Source: Enterobacter chengduensis
Lineage (GTDB): Bacteria > Pseudomonadota > Gammaproteobacteria > Enterobacterales > Enterobacteriaceae
Reading direction: 5' to 3'
Assembly (NCBI RefSeq): GCF_001984825.2
Contig: NZ_CP043318.1
Location: forward strand, 3,410,001 to 3,474,000
Length of the DNA stretch: 64,000 bases
This document shows, piece by piece, positions 38,852 through 48,768 of this stretch. Both the position numbers and the translations under genes were made by a program. The notes beneath the pieces were generated by a model. That model was not told where the DNA came from, made no database searches, and saw nothing but the letters and a program-made list of their open reading frames with translations. The first letter of the stretch is position 1. Every line of letters starts with the position of its first letter.

Positions 38852-40321
38852 TTATTTTTTAAATCGTTCCGGGAATTCCATTTCACTGTAGCGAACGAAG
38901 TGTGTTCCTTTCGTCAGCTTGTAACCAAACCAGATGACGAGGAACAGCGGAATACCAATGTAGGTCGCCGTGACGGCGCCCCAGTCAATGGTGTCCGCCA
39001 GGAACGCTTCATAGTTCTGTCCCAGCGTAATAATCAGGCACAGAATGAAGGCGAAAATGGGACCCAGCGGGAAGAACCCTGAGCGATACGGCAGCTGATT
39101 AACGTCATAACCCTGTTTGACGTAGCCACGGCGGAAACGATAGTGGCTAATGGCAATCCCCAGCCAGGCGATAAAGCCCGTCATCCCGGAGGTGTTCAGC
39201 AGCCACAGGTATACCGTCTGGTTGCCAAACATGGAGGTCAGGAAGCACAGACCGGCAATCACCGTTGTAGCGTACAGCGCGTTACGCGGTACGCCGCCGC
39301 GGGACAGCTTCGCGAAAATACGCGGCGCTTTACCGTCGCAGGCCAGCGTGTAGAGCATACGGGTAGAGGCGTACATCCCGGAGTTACCGGCTGACAGGAC
39401 GGCGGTCAGGATAACGGCGTTCATCACTGCCGCGGCAGAAAGCAGACCGGCGTGCTGGAAGACCAGCGTGAACGGGCTGACGCTAATGTCTTTAACGTCA
39501 TTACGCAGCAGGCTTGGATCGGTATACGGAATGATCAGGCTGATAATCAGGATCGCAAATACATAGAACAGCAGGATACGCCAGAAGACCTGACGAACCG
39601 CGCGCGGAATGTTTTTCTCCGGGTTCTCTGACTCACCGGCGGCGATACCGATCAGCTCGGTCCCCTGGAAGGAGAAGCCGACAATCATCGCCACGCCAAT
39701 CATGGCCGACAGTCCGCCGGCAAACGGCGCATCGCCTATTGTCCAGTTGCTCCAGCCCGCAGGTTCTGCGCCTTTGAAAATACCAACGATCATCGCCACA
39801 CCGACGACGATAAAGATGATGACGGTTGCCACTTTGATCAAAGAGAACCAGTATTCCGCTTCGCCGAAACCGCGCACGGAGATGTAGTTCAGCAGGAAGA
39901 TGACGGCGAGGAACAGGGCGCTCCAGATCCAGCCCGGCGTATCCGGGAACCACCAGTTCATCACCAGCTGCGCGGCGACGAGGTCAACGGCGATAGTGAC
40001 CGCCCAGTTGTACCAGTAGTTCCAGCCCAGCGCGAAGCCAAAGCCTTCCTCAACGTATTTTTGCCCGTAGGTCGAGAACGAACCGGATACCGGCATATAC
40101 GCGGCCAGTTCGCCGAGGCTGGTCATCAGGAAGTACACCATCAGGCCAATCAGAATATAAGAGAATAATGCCCCACCCGGGCCGGCTGCCGAAATCGTTG
40201 CGCCAGAGGCAACGAAAAGACCTGTACCGATTGAGCCGCCAATGGCGATCATCGTCAGGTGACGCGCCTTGAGTTCACGACGTAGCGTGGGCGCTTCTGT
40301 GGTTTTAATTTCTGAAACCAT
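38852..40321 (-). CDS. lysP: Lysine-specific permease LysP
   Basis: 489 residues, twelve-helix APC-family symporter. Conserved LTMIAIGGSIGTGLFVASGA in helix 1 and SFQGTELIGIAAGES in helix 6 are the substrate-binding regions of amino-acid permeases. It imports L-lysine with protons and, in E. coli, also holds the activator CadC inactive when lysine is absent. Start 40321 (MVSEIKTTEAP) matches E. coli. It lies downstream of its neighbour regulator yeiE. Confidence 0.97.
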   Translation of the reverse strand: MVSEIKTTEAPTLRRELKARHLTMIAIGGSIGTGLFVASGATISAAGPGGALFSYILIGLMVYFLMTSLGELAAYMPVSGSFSTYGQKYVEEGFGFALGWNYWYNWAVTIAVDLVAAQLVMNWWFPDTPGWIWSALFLAVIFLLNYISVRGFGEAEYWFSLIKVATVIIFIVVGVAMIVGIFKGAEPAGWSNWTIGDAPFAGGLSAMIGVAMIVGFSFQGTELIGIAAGESENPEKNIPRAVRQVFWRILLFYVFAILIISLIIPYTDPSLLRNDVKDISVSPFTLVFQHAGLLSAAAVMNAVILTAVLSAGNSGMYASTRMLYTLACDGKAPRIFAKLSRGGVPRNALYATTVIAGLCFLTSMFGNQTVYLWLLNTSGMTGFIAWLGIAISHYRFRRGYVKQGYDVNQLPYRSGFFPLGPIFAFILCLIITLGQNYEAFLADTIDWGAVTATYIGIPLFLVIWFGYKLTKGTHFVRYSEMEFPERFKK

Positions 40322-40451
40322 GTGAAAATGCTGTCCATTCAATAAATGAGGCGCGATTGTAGCAGACGATCGCCATTCCTTCCGGCAGAAATACCCAGTT
40401 ATAAGAGAGCTTCATGACGCGGCCAGGATTATAAGTAAAGCATCATTTTTC

Positions 40452-40472
40452 CCTCTCCCCTTTGGGGAGAGT
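40452..40472. repeat. Palindromic fragment related to the intergenic repeat
   Basis: CTCTCCCC-TTT-GGGGAGAG, a perfect 8-bp stem resembling the hairpin half of the repeat, 11 bp after the yeiE stop. No T-run follows on the yeiE strand. Confidence 0.5.
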
Positions 40473-40482
40473 GAGGCGAATG

Positions 40483-41349
40483 TTAAATGGCGCAGTAGCG
40501 CAGAAAACGCTGCAGCGAGCTGGAAAGGTGTTTCTGACGATGGTGAATACACCACAGCGTGCGCACAAGCTTCGGCAATGGAACCGGGATCTCAACCAGC
40601 GATCCGGTCTCAAGCTGTTCGGCAATCACCCGCCGGGAAAGACAGCTGATCCCCAGACCGTGGCGCACCGCGTGCTTGATGGCCTCCGAGTTCCCCAGCT
40701 CCATTCCTAACTGGAAATGCGGCAGATGAGACAGCAGCAGGTAATCGACTATTTCACGCGTGCCGGAGCCCTGTTCGCGCAGGATCCACTGCGCCTGCGC
40801 CAGGCGCTCCAGCGTCACCTCGCCCTGCAGTAGCGACGAGGCCGGGGAGGCAAACACCACCAGCTCATCTTCCAGCCAGGGCTCGGCAATGATATCGACA
40901 TTGTGGCACGGGCCTTCAATAAGACCGATATCCACGCGGAAATCGATCACCGCGTTGATCACGTCCTGGCTATTGCCCACGCTCATCTCGAGCGGAAGCG
41001 TCGGGAAATCCCGGCGGTAGCGGGCAATCACCTCCGGCAGGATATAGTTTCCGATGGTGCTGCTGGCGTATACGCGTATCGCGCCGTTGTCTTCACGGAA
41101 CAGCTGTTCGATTTCGATAGCCTGCTCCAGCAGCGCCAGCGCGCGTGGATAAAGAAGACGGCCGTGCTCGTTGACCACCAGACGCTTCCCTACCCTGTCG
41201 AAAAGCTGGACGCCCAGCTGTCCTTCAAGATCGGTCAACGCCGCGCTGACCGCGGACTGAGAGAGCGCCAGCATTTGTGACGCCTGGGTCGTCGAGCCGC
41301 TTTTCAGCACCTCGGCAAACACTTCCAGCTGACGCAAGGTAATGTGCAT
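40483..41349 (-). CDS. yeiE: LysR-family regulator YeiE
   Basis: 288 residues. N-terminal winged HTH ([40 protein letters not shown]) and a LysR substrate-binding domain with [20 protein letters not shown] and [14 protein letters not shown]. In enterobacteria YeiE has been linked to lysine uptake genes and to sulfite stress. It is flanked by lysP downstream and divergent yeiH upstream, the classic LysR position. A few residues shorter at the C-terminus than in E. coli. Confidence 0.94.
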   Translation of the reverse strand: MHITLRQLEVFAEVLKSGSTTQASQMLALSQSAVSAALTDLEGQLGVQLFDRVGKRLVVNEHGRLLYPRALALLEQAIEIEQLFREDNGAIRVYASSTIGNYILPEVIARYRRDFPTLPLEMSVGNSQDVINAVIDFRVDIGLIEGPCHNVDIIAEPWLEDELVVFASPASSLLQGEVTLERLAQAQWILREQGSGTREIVDYLLLSHLPHFQLGMELGNSEAIKHAVRHGLGISCLSRRVIAEQLETGSLVEIPVPLPKLVRTLWCIHHRQKHLSSSLQRFLRYCAI

Positions 41350-41446
41350 GGTTGCTTACCACTTATATAGATTGATTATAAGTATATAATCAATTTTATT
41401 TTTAAGCCAGAGCGCCGTAACCTTTAGCCAGACAAAGGAGAAGGTT

Positions 41447-42493
41447 ATGTCAGAAATCACCTTACAACATCATCGTACAGTGTGGCACTTCGTGCCGGGT
41501 CTTGCGCTCAGCGCCGTCGTCACAGGTGTGGCCTTATGGGGCGGCAGTATACCGGCAGTGGCCGGTGCAGGGTTTAGTGCATTAACGCTGGCTATTTTGC
41601 TCGGCATGGTCGTGGGAAATACCGTTTATCCGCACATCTGGAAATCCTGCGACGGCGGCGTGATTTTTGCCAAACAGCACCTGCTGCGTCTCGGGATCAT
41701 TCTTTACGGCTTCCGCCTCACCTTTTCGCAGATTGCGGACGTGGGCGTGAGCGGGATTGCCATTGACGTCCTGACCCTGACCAGCACCTTTTTGCTGGCC
41801 TGCTTTATCGGTCAGAAAGTCTTTGGACTGGATAAGCAAACCAGCTGGCTGATCGGCGCCGGGAGCAGCATCTGCGGCGCGGCGGCGGTGCTGGCAACGG
41901 AGCCCGTCGTTAAGGCCGAAGCCAGCAAGGTGACCGTGGCGGTGGCGACGGTCGTCATCTTCGGTACGCTGGCGATTTTCCTCTACCCGGCCTTGTATCC
42001 GCTGGTGGCCCACTGGTTTAGCCCGGAAACCTACGGCATCTATATCGGTTCGACGATGCACGAAGTGGCCCAGGTGGTGGCGGCAGGTCACGCCATTAAC
42101 CCGGAAGCGGAAAACGCGGCGGTGATTGCCAAAATGCTGCGCGTAATGATGCTGGCGCCGTTCCTGATTTTCCTCGCGGCGCGGGTTAAGCAGCTGGCAC
42201 CGGCAAACAGCAATCAGAAGAGTAAAATCACCATTCCGTGGTTTGCGATCCTGTTCATCGTGGTGGCAATTTTCAACTCCTTCCACCTGCTGCCGCAAGC
42301 GGTCGTGGATATGCTGGTGACGCTGGATACCGTGCTGCTGGCGATGGCCATGGCGGCGCTGGGGGTGACCACGCACGTCAGCGCGCTGAAAAAAGCCGGG
42401 GCGAAACCGCTGCTGATGGCGCTGGTGCTCTTCATCTGGCTGATTGTCGGGGGCGGCGCGATTAACCTCGCGGTCCATAGCCTGATGGCATAA
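41447..42493 (+). CDS. yeiH: YeiH, UPF0324/putative sulfate exporter-family membrane protein
   Basis: 348 residues, about ten hydrophobic helices. UPF0324 signatures: CDGGVIFAKQHLLRLGIILY, WLIGAGSSICGAAAVLATEP and GIYIGSTMHEVAQVVAAGHA. Some family members are annotated as sulfate or sulfite exporters, which would fit divergent control by YeiE, but transport was not demonstrated from anything visible here. AAAGGAG upstream of ATG 41447. The 97-bp divergent yeiE-yeiH gap contains an interrupted A/T palindrome (TATATAGATTGATTATAAG around 41364-41382), a plausible YeiE site. Confidence 0.92.
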   Translation: MSEITLQHHRTVWHFVPGLALSAVVTGVALWGGSIPAVAGAGFSALTLAILLGMVVGNTVYPHIWKSCDGGVIFAKQHLLRLGIILYGFRLTFSQIADVGVSGIAIDVLTLTSTFLLACFIGQKVFGLDKQTSWLIGAGSSICGAAAVLATEPVVKAEASKVTVAVATVVIFGTLAIFLYPALYPLVAHWFSPETYGIYIGSTMHEVAQVVAAGHAINPEAENAAVIAKMLRVMMLAPFLIFLAARVKQLAPANSNQKSKITIPWFAILFIVVAIFNSFHLLPQAVVDMLVTLDTVLLAMAMAALGVTTHVSALKKAGAKPLLMALVLFIWLIVGGGAINLAVHSLMA

Positions 42494-42509
42494 ACCATCT
42501 CGTCCTTCT

Positions 42510-42551
42510 CCTGCTAACCCGCTATCATAGGCGTTTCGGGTTAGCAGGAGT
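42510..42551 (+). terminator. Long hairpin between yeiH and nfo
   Basis: CTCCTGCTAACCCG (42510-42523) pairs with CGGGTTAGCAGGAG (42538-42551), followed by TTTTTTT. The second arm includes the AGGAG ribosome-binding site of nfo. It can therefore act both as terminator of yeiH and as a structure that hides the nfo ribosome-binding site. Confidence 0.75.
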
Positions 42552-42557
42552 TTTTTT

Positions 42558-43415
42558 ATGAAATATGTTGGAGCGCACGTCAGCGCTGCCGGTGGCCTCG
42601 CGAATGCCGCCATTCGCGCCGCCGAAATTGAGGCGACCGCTTTCGCCCTGTTCACCAAAAACCAGCGCCAGTGGCGCGCCGCACCGCTCACCGCTGAGGT
42701 GATTGATGATTTCAAAGCCGCCTGTGAGAAATACCGCTACGGGCCCGGCCAGATCCTTCCCCACGACAGCTACCTGATCAACCTCGGTCACCCGGTTGAA
42801 GAGGCGCTGGAAAAATCCCGCGAGGCGTTTCTTGATGAAGTGCAGCGCTGCGAACAGCTGGGGCTGACGCTGCTGAACTTCCATCCGGGTAGCCATCTGA
42901 TGCAGATCGATGAAGACGCCTGCCTGGCGCGCATTGCCGAGTCCATCAACATTACCCTGGACAAGACCAAAGGCGTCACGGCGGTGATTGAGAATACCGC
43001 CGGTCAGGGCAGCAACCTCGGCTTTAAGTTCGAACATCTGGCGGCAATCATTGACGGCGTGGAGGATAAATCCCGCGTCGGCGTGTGTATTGATACCTGC
43101 CACGCGTTTGCGGCCGGCTATGACCTGCGCACAACCGAGGCGACGAAAAACACGTTTGATGAGTTCGAGCGCATTGTGGGCTTTCAGTACCTGCGCGGCA
43201 TGCACTTAAACGATGCGAAAAGCGCCTTTGGCAGCCGCGTTGACCGCCACCACAGCCTGGGCGAAGGCAATATTGGCCACGATGCGTTTCGCTTCATCAT
43301 GCAGGATGCTCGCTTCGACGGCATCCCGATGGTGCTGGAGACCATTAATCCCGACATCTGGGCAGAAGAGATCGCCTGGCTGAAGGCACAGCAAACCGCT
43401 GAACAGGCGGCATAA
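42558..43415 (+). CDS. nfo: Endonuclease IV
   Basis: 285 residues, AP endonuclease of base excision repair. The tri-zinc site residues are present: H69 ([11 protein letters not shown]), H109 (NFHPGSH), E145 (IENTAGQG), D179 and H182 (CIDTCHAF), H216 (MHLNDAK), D229 and H231 (DRHHSLGEG), E261 (VLETINPD). It cleaves 5' to abasic sites and some oxidised bases; induced by SoxS in E. coli, though I did not find a clear soxbox. A 22-base palindromic stretch lies just before it (CTCCTGCTAACCCG and CGGGTTAGCAGGAG at 42510-42551), which may be the terminator of yeiH. Confidence 0.97.
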   Translation: MKYVGAHVSAAGGLANAAIRAAEIEATAFALFTKNQRQWRAAPLTAEVIDDFKAACEKYRYGPGQILPHDSYLINLGHPVEEALEKSREAFLDEVQRCEQLGLTLLNFHPGSHLMQIDEDACLARIAESINITLDKTKGVTAVIENTAGQGSNLGFKFEHLAAIIDGVEDKSRVGVCIDTCHAFAAGYDLRTTEATKNTFDEFERIVGFQYLRGMHLNDAKSAFGSRVDRHHSLGEGNIGHDAFRFIMQDARFDGIPMVLETINPDIWAEEIAWLKAQQTAEQAA

Positions 43416-43449
43416 AAAAAGCCGGGTGCTAAGCAACCCGGCTTTTTTA
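43414..43449. terminator. Bidirectional terminator between nfo and fruA
   Basis: AAAAAAAGCCGGGT, loop, ACCCGGCTTTTTT, serving the convergent nfo and fruBKA transcripts. Confidence 0.93.
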
Positions 43450-43460
43450 TTGCGTATCGC

Positions 43461-45140
43461 TTACGCCGCTTTTGCGACTACTTCCGCTTCCGGACGTTTC
43501 AGCACCGCGTAAGAGAGACCCGCCACCAGCGTACCGGCAATGATTGCCAGCAGGTAACCCAGTACCGGGGTGATGGCGCCAGGGATCAGCAGGACGAACA
43601 GACCGCCGTGCGGTGCCATCAGCTTCGCGCCAATCGCCATGGAGATGGCCCCCGTTACCGCACCGCCGACGATACAGCACGGCAGCACGCGCATCGGATC
43701 GCGCGCCGCAAACGGAATCGCCCCTTCGGTGATGAAGCACAGACCCAGCACCAGCGCCGCTTTACCGCCTTCCTGCTGCGCTTTGTCGAACTTACGACGG
43801 GCGATAATGGTCGCCAGGCCGAGCGCCAGAGGTGGCACCATACCGGCCGCCATGATGGCCGCCATCGGCGCGTAGGTCTGGGTACTCAGCAGGCCAACGC
43901 CAAACGCGTATGCCGCTTTGTTCACCGGACCGCCCATGTCGGTACACATCATGCCGCCGAGGATTGCGCCCAGCAGAACCGCGTTCGCGGTACCCATGGT
44001 TTGCAGCCAGTGGGTCAGGCCCGCCAGGATGCCCGAAACCGGCTTACCAATCAGGTAAATCATCGCCAGGCCGACCACCAGGCTGGAAATCAGCGGGATG
44101 ATCAGGATTGGCTTCAGCGCCTCCATACTCTGCGGCAGCTTGAGCTTCGAGCTGATCAGCTTCGCGACGTAACCGGCCAGGAAACCGGCGATGATGCCGC
44201 CGATAAAGCCGGAACCGGTGCTTACGGCCAGCATACCGCCGATAAGACCCGGCGTCAGGCCAGGACGGTCAGCGATGGAGAAGGCAATAAAGCCTGCCAG
44301 AACCGGCACCATCAGCGCGAAGGCTGAACCACCGCCGATCTGCATCAGCGCAGCCGCAAGGGTACCTTCTTCTTTAAATGCGGTAATACCAAACGCGAAC
44401 GACAGCGCGATACACAGACCACCCGCCACCACCATCGGCAGCATGTAAGAGACGCCGGTCAGCAGGTGACGATAGGCGCCTGCGGACTCTTTCTTACCTT
44501 CCGTCGCGGTTTTAGCCGCACCGGTAGCCTGGTAAGGTTTGGCTTCCGCCAGCGCCTTATCAAACTCCTGCGCGGTCTTTTTCAGCGCCAGGCCGGTCGA
44601 GGTGCGGTACATCGGTTTACCGGCAAACTTCGCCAGATCCACTTCGATATCCGCCGCCACAATCACCAGATCGGCTTCCGCCACTTCTTCCGGGGTGATA
44701 GCGTTGCCGGCACCCACGGAGCCACGGGTTTCGACTTTTACCCACCAGCCGCGTTTTTTCGCTTCGGTTTCAATGGCTTCAGCCGCCATAAAGGTGTGCG
44801 CCACGCCCGTCGGGCAGGCCGTCACCGCAACAATGCGTTTCGGACCCGCGGCCTGAGCCGTCGCGACCGGCGCGCTGTAGACAGACGCGTGGCCTTTCGC
44901 TTCGCTCAGGAACAGTTCCGGATGGGCCACCGCGCGATTAATATCGCCGAGCCACACTTTTTTGCCGTTCAGCGCACTGTCAGCCGGGATTTTGTCGCCC
45001 AGGACAATGGCCAGTTCTGCATCGACTGGATTATCGATAATCTCCAGATGCGCTTTTTGTGCCGCCGCGCCCAGCAAGGTCTTCGCCATATAGGCGCGGG
45101 CCTGTCCGAGACCGGAGTCAACGATCAGCAGCGTTTTCAT
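43461..45140 (-). CDS. fruA: PTS fructose-specific EIIB'BC component FruA
   Basis: 559 residues. An N-terminal degenerate EIIB' domain (1-100) precedes the active EIIB domain with phospho-cysteine C109 in TACPTGVAHTFMA. The EIIC membrane domain (from about residue 225) has helices around YMLPMVVAGGLCIALSFAFG and the GGMMCTDMGGPVNKAAYAFG loop. It imports D-fructose as fructose-1-phosphate across the inner membrane using phosphate from FruB. Last gene of fruBKA, 16 bp after fruK. Confidence 0.97.
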   Translation of the reverse strand: MKTLLIVDSGLGQARAYMAKTLLGAAAQKAHLEIIDNPVDAELAIVLGDKIPADSALNGKKVWLGDINRAVAHPELFLSEAKGHASVYSAPVATAQAAGPKRIVAVTACPTGVAHTFMAAEAIETEAKKRGWWVKVETRGSVGAGNAITPEEVAEADLVIVAADIEVDLAKFAGKPMYRTSTGLALKKTAQEFDKALAEAKPYQATGAAKTATEGKKESAGAYRHLLTGVSYMLPMVVAGGLCIALSFAFGITAFKEEGTLAAALMQIGGGSAFALMVPVLAGFIAFSIADRPGLTPGLIGGMLAVSTGSGFIGGIIAGFLAGYVAKLISSKLKLPQSMEALKPILIIPLISSLVVGLAMIYLIGKPVSGILAGLTHWLQTMGTANAVLLGAILGGMMCTDMGGPVNKAAYAFGVGLLSTQTYAPMAAIMAAGMVPPLALGLATIIARRKFDKAQQEGGKAALVLGLCFITEGAIPFAARDPMRVLPCCIVGGAVTGAISMAIGAKLMAPHGGLFVLLIPGAITPVLGYLLAIIAGTLVAGLSYAVLKRPEAEVVAKAA

Positions 45141-45156
45141 TATTCCTCTCCTGCTG

Positions 45157-46095
45157 TTAGTTAAAAGGTTTTAAGTCAACGCGCGCCATCATCGCGGCTA
45201 ACTGGGTACGATCGGTAATACCGACATTGCTCTGGCTCACGGCCAGGGCAGCAACGGCGGTGGCAAGACGTAACGTATGTTCACTGGATTCACGCATCAG
45301 CAGGCCGTAGATCAGGCCGCCAACCATGGAATCCCCTGCGCCAACGGTACTCACAACCTCCATTGACGGCGGTTTGGCGATCCATTCGCCAGACGCGTTA
45401 ACCCACAGCGCGCCTTCTGCACCAAGAGAGATAACCACGTGAGCGATCCCCTGCTCGCGCAGCGCATGGGCAGCGTCAATCACATCTTTTAATTCTGGCA
45501 GCTTACGGCCCGCCCAGATTTCCAGCTCGCGGCGATTCGGCTTCACCAGCCACGGAGAGGCTTTCAGGCCCGCAACCAGCGCGTCGCGGCTGCTGTCAAA
45601 AATGATGCACGGGCACTGGCTGCGCAGGCGCGTCATCCAGTCGGTAAAGGCTTCCGGGCTCACGCCGGACGGCAGGCTCCCGCTGACGCAGACCATGTCA
45701 AACTGGCCCAGCCAGGTCAGAGAGTCGTTCACAAAACGCTCCCAGTCCGACGGGGTGACTTCGAAGCCAGAGAAGTTCAGGTCGGTCACTTCACCGTCTT
45801 TCTCCGTCAGCTTAACGTTGATGCGGGTACGGCCCTGAACAACCTGAAAACGGTTAGCAATACCCAGCTCGCTGAACAGCTGCTGGAAACCATCCTGGTT
45901 ATCTTTACCGAGGAATCCCCCCACGGTGACGTCGATACCGAGATCCTTGAGCACTTTCGCGACGTTGATCCCTTTGCCCGCAGCATGCAGGCCGGTGGTA
46001 CGCACGAGGTTGACTTCGCCGCGCTCAATTTCCGGGCAAAATCCTACCAGGTCATAAGCCGGGTTCAGCGTAATAGTCGCAACACGTCTGCTCAT
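45157..46095 (-). CDS. fruK: 1-phosphofructokinase FruK
   Basis: 312 residues, PfkB/ribokinase family. Converts fructose-1-phosphate to fructose-1,6-bisphosphate. The N-terminal substrate loop GLHAAGKGINVAKVLKDLG and the C-terminal ATP/anion-hole motif VGAGDSMVGG with catalytic Asp are present, as is KPNRRELE. Its ATG overlaps the fruB stop by one base (46095). Fructose-1-phosphate, its substrate, is the ligand that removes Cra from DNA. Confidence 0.97.
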   Translation of the reverse strand: MSRRVATITLNPAYDLVGFCPEIERGEVNLVRTTGLHAAGKGINVAKVLKDLGIDVTVGGFLGKDNQDGFQQLFSELGIANRFQVVQGRTRINVKLTEKDGEVTDLNFSGFEVTPSDWERFVNDSLTWLGQFDMVCVSGSLPSGVSPEAFTDWMTRLRSQCPCIIFDSSRDALVAGLKASPWLVKPNRRELEIWAGRKLPELKDVIDAAHALREQGIAHVVISLGAEGALWVNASGEWIAKPPSMEVVSTVGAGDSMVGGLIYGLLMRESSEHTLRLATAVAALAVSQSNVGITDRTQLAAMMARVDLKPFN

Positions 46096-47225
46096 TATGC
46101 GCCCTCCCCCAGACCTGCCGCGATGGCGTCGCCAATCGCTTTCAGCGCCTGTTCAGCATCGGCCCCCTGCGCGGTGAAGCGCAGACGGTGGCCTTTCTTC
46201 ACGCCCAGCGCGACCACTTTCATCAGGCTACGGCCGTTGGCCGGTTTGCCCGTGCCGTCAAGATTCGCCACGGTGATCTCACTCTCGAACTGTTTAATGG
46301 TATTCACCAGCATGGTGCCCGGACGGGCATGCAGACCGTGTTCGTTACGGACCACGAACTCAGCGGTCTGCACGTCTTCCTGCAGCGCATCATCGCTGGT
46401 CAGCAGTGCCAGCACGGTGGAGGCATCGGCGTTCAGCAGTTTTTCAGCCTGGTTGTTCAGCAGCAGATCGCCCAGACGCTTCAGCACGGAAACCGGCTGT
46501 TCATCGTTAATCGCTACGGTCACCAGCATGGCCGCGCGCTCGCCTTCGACGTCAAACGCAGTGGCCGCACGGCTCACGGCGATAGCGCTGCGCAGGTTGC
46601 CTTCAGCACTGTCGTTCAGCCAGATACCCTGACCGAGATTCAGCGGCTTATCGTTAATCACGCGCGTCACAAACGTGGCATCCGCCGCGCCGGCCTCTTT
46701 CAGACGACCCGCGTTCAGCGCCTGCAGCGTCACCAGATCGGAGGCAACCACATCCAGCGTCAGCGTTTCATTATCCAGCTTCAGCGCTTCGCTCTGTTTT
46801 TCGCCCATCAGTAAGGCGCGCAGCTCTTCAGCAGTCGTGGCGGACTTCAGCTGTTCCGCCACCGCGTCATCGCTCAGGACATGCGTCAGCTGACGCAGCA
46901 GGCCTAAATGTTCGTCGCTGCTGGCCGCGATCCCGATTGCCACATACGCCACCTGACCGTCGCCCCAGAGCACGCCCTGAGGGAACTGATAAACCTTCAC
47001 GCCGGTTTTCAGCACCTGGTCACGGGTGTCGGTAGTGCCGTGCGGAATGGCAATCCCATTACCGAGGAAGGTGGAGGTTTGCTGCTCGCGGGCCAGCATG
47101 CCGTTGACATAGCCGTCCGCGACGTTACCCGCCTGCACAAGCGCAGCGGCAACCTGGCGAATAGCCTCTTCTTTATCCCCGGCCTGAGCGCCCGGGTGGA
47201 TATCCTGAACAGATAACTGGAACAT
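46095..47225 (-). CDS. fruB: PTS diphosphoryl transfer protein FruB (EIIA-HPr)
   Basis: 376 residues. N-terminal EIIA-Fru domain with phospho-histidine in [10 protein letters not shown] (about residues 1-145), a central M linker domain, and a C-terminal HPr-like (FPr) domain with phospho-histidine in [12 protein letters not shown] and serine region NGRSLMKV. It relays phosphate from Enzyme I to FruA. Start 47225 ([12 protein letters not shown]) follows E. coli; the frame is open to 47327 across the Cra sites, so the upstream ATG is not used. Confidence 0.97.
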   Translation of the reverse strand: MFQLSVQDIHPGAQAGDKEEAIRQVAAALVQAGNVADGYVNGMLAREQQTSTFLGNGIAIPHGTTDTRDQVLKTGVKVYQFPQGVLWGDGQVAYVAIGIAASSDEHLGLLRQLTHVLSDDAVAEQLKSATTAEELRALLMGEKQSEALKLDNETLTLDVVASDLVTLQALNAGRLKEAGAADATFVTRVINDKPLNLGQGIWLNDSAEGNLRSAIAVSRAATAFDVEGERAAMLVTVAINDEQPVSVLKRLGDLLLNNQAEKLLNADASTVLALLTSDDALQEDVQTAEFVVRNEHGLHARPGTMLVNTIKQFESEITVANLDGTGKPANGRSLMKVVALGVKKGHRLRFTAQGADAEQALKAIGDAIAAGLGEGA

Positions 47226-47247
47226 GGTTCTCCACTCCTGCTGAACT

Positions 47248-47261
47248 TGAATCGTTTCAGC
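47248..47261 (-). promoter_or_regulatory. Cra (FruR) operator, proximal
   Basis: GCTGAAACGATTCA on the minus strand matches the Cra consensus RSTGAAWCSNTW fully. It lies 23 bp upstream of the fruB start codon. Confidence 0.9.
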
Positions 47262-47312
47262 TTTAATGAGAAAAAATGCGCTAGCCTGCTCCGTTTGTTT
47301 AAACAAGATAGC

Positions 47313-47326
47313 GCTGAAACGTTTCA
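47313..47326 (-). promoter_or_regulatory. Cra (FruR) operator, distal
   Basis: GCTGAAACGTTTCA contains a perfect TGAAACGTTTCA palindrome, 65 bp upstream of the other Cra box, as in the two-operator fruB promoter of E. coli. Confidence 0.9.
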
Positions 47327-47412
47327 AAAAGTCTTGCGCTTTCTGCTATACCTTGCAAGTAAACTCGTATTTCTGATGTCAGAATTTAGAGATACAGCAC
47401 ATTTCTTCTTCG

Positions 47413-47457
47413 TTCAGCTGAATGTTGCTGAAGTTCAGCTAGCCAGTTTCAGCTGAG
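47413..47457. promoter_or_regulatory. Cluster of TTCAGC inverted and direct repeats upstream of setB
   Basis: TTCAGCT occurs at 47413, 47434 and 47448. The first forms TTCAGCTGAA, the second is part of GCTGAA-G-TTCAGC (47427-47439), and the third is TTCAGCTGA. The rest of the 361-bp fruB-setB gap holds the two Cra boxes and no gene. A regulator-binding array for setB is possible. Confidence 0.45.
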
Positions 47458-47586
47458 GTCAGCAGGATGAGAGGTAAGTTGAAATGCCATTTTGATTTTT
47501 CGTGGCATCATTGACTTCACCCACTGTTTATTTTTTAGCTAACGGCGTAAACTCCGCCCCTCTCTGCTACTCGCTAATTATAAAAC

Positions 47587-48768
47587 ATGCATAACACCCC
47601 TGCGGCCATCTCGCCGAAGCCCTTTGATTTAACCTCAGCGGCGTTTCTGATTGTTGCCTTCTTCACGGGCATTGCCGGTGCGTTACAGACGCCGACATTG
47701 AGCCTGTTTCTGACCAACGAGGTTCACGTCCGTCCGGCGATGGTCGGCTTCTTTTTTACCGGAAGCGCCATCATCGGTATCCTGGTCAGCCAGTTTCTGG
47801 CGGGACGATCCGACAGAAAAGGCGATCGCAAAAGCCTGATCGTTTTCTGCTGTCTGCTGGGGGTCATGGCCTGCGTGCTGTTTGCCTGGAACCGCAACTA
47901 CTTCATTCTGCTTTTCATCGGGGTATTTCTGAGCAGCTTTGGCTCAACGGCTAACCCACAGCTGTTCGCGCTGGCCCGAGAACACGCCGACCATACCGGA
48001 CGTGAAGCGGTGATGTTCAGCTCTGTCCTGCGCGCTCAGGTGTCGCTGGCATGGGTGATTGGCCCGCCGCTGGCCTACGCGCTGGCGATGGGTTTTGGCT
48101 TTACGGTGATGTACCTGAGTGCGGCCGTCGCGTTTGTGGCGTGCGGCGCGCTGGTGTGGTTTTTCCTGCCGTCCATGCGCAAAGAGCCCAAAGTGGCAAC
48201 GGGCGTACTGGAAGCGCCGCGCCGTAACCGCCGCGACGCCCTGCTCCTGTTTGTTATCTGCACGCTGATGTGGGGCACTAACAGCCTGTATATCATCAAT
48301 ATGCCGCTGTTTATTATTGATGAACTGCACCTGCCGGAGAAGCTGGCCGGCATCATGATGGGCACCGCCGCAGGTCTGGAGATCCCGACCATGCTGATAG
48401 CGGGGTATTACGCAAAGCGCTTCGGCAAGCGTTTTTTAATGCGCATCGCCGCTGCCGCCGGTCTGCTGTTCTATATCGGTATGCTGACGGTACATACGCC
48501 GGGTCTGCTGCTGGCTTTACAGCTGCTGAACGCCATCTATATCGGCATTCTCGCCGGGATAGGCATGCTCTATTTCCAGGATCTGATGCCGGGTCAGGCA
48601 GGCTCTGCCACCACCCTGTATACTAATACCACCCGCGTGGGCTGGATTATCGCTGGCTCCCTGGCCGGCGTGGTGGCTGAAATCTGGAACTATCACACGG
48701 TGTTCTGGATTGCGCTGGTGATGTGTACGCTGACGCTCGGCTGTCTGGCGAAGATTAAAGACGTTTAA
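47587..48768 (+). CDS. setB: Sugar efflux transporter SetB
   Basis: 393 residues, MFS of the SET family with twelve helices. Motif A-like [12 protein letters not shown] between helices 2 and 3, [20 protein letters not shown] in helix 1 and NATRVGWI-like [20 protein letters not shown] in helix 11. In E. coli SetB exports lactose and glucose analogues and has been tied to chromosome segregation. Its last 4 bases overlap the end of yeiW on the other strand. Confidence 0.95.
   Translation: MHNTPAAISPKPFDLTSAAFLIVAFFTGIAGALQTPTLSLFLTNEVHVRPAMVGFFFTGSAIIGILVSQFLAGRSDRKGDRKSLIVFCCLLGVMACVLFAWNRNYFILLFIGVFLSSFGSTANPQLFALAREHADHTGREAVMFSSVLRAQVSLAWVIGPPLAYALAMGFGFTVMYLSAAVAFVACGALVWFFLPSMRKEPKVATGVLEAPRRNRRDALLLFVICTLMWGTNSLYIINMPLFIIDELHLPEKLAGIMMGTAAGLEIPTMLIAGYYAKRFGKRFLMRIAAAAGLLFYIGMLTVHTPGLLLALQLLNAIYIGILAGIGMLYFQDLMPGQAGSATTLYTNTTRVGWIIAGSLAGVVAEIWNYHTVFWIALVMCTLTLGCLAKIKDV

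Noticed and set aside
41582..42715. 377-codon minus-strand frame opposite yeiH
   Set aside because: Arg/His/Gln-rich shadow of yeiH that runs into nfo; no start signal or recognisable domain.
47247..47456. 69-codon plus-strand frame in the fruB-setB gap
   Set aside because: It crosses both Cra operators, has no ribosome-binding site and no similarity; the region is regulatory.
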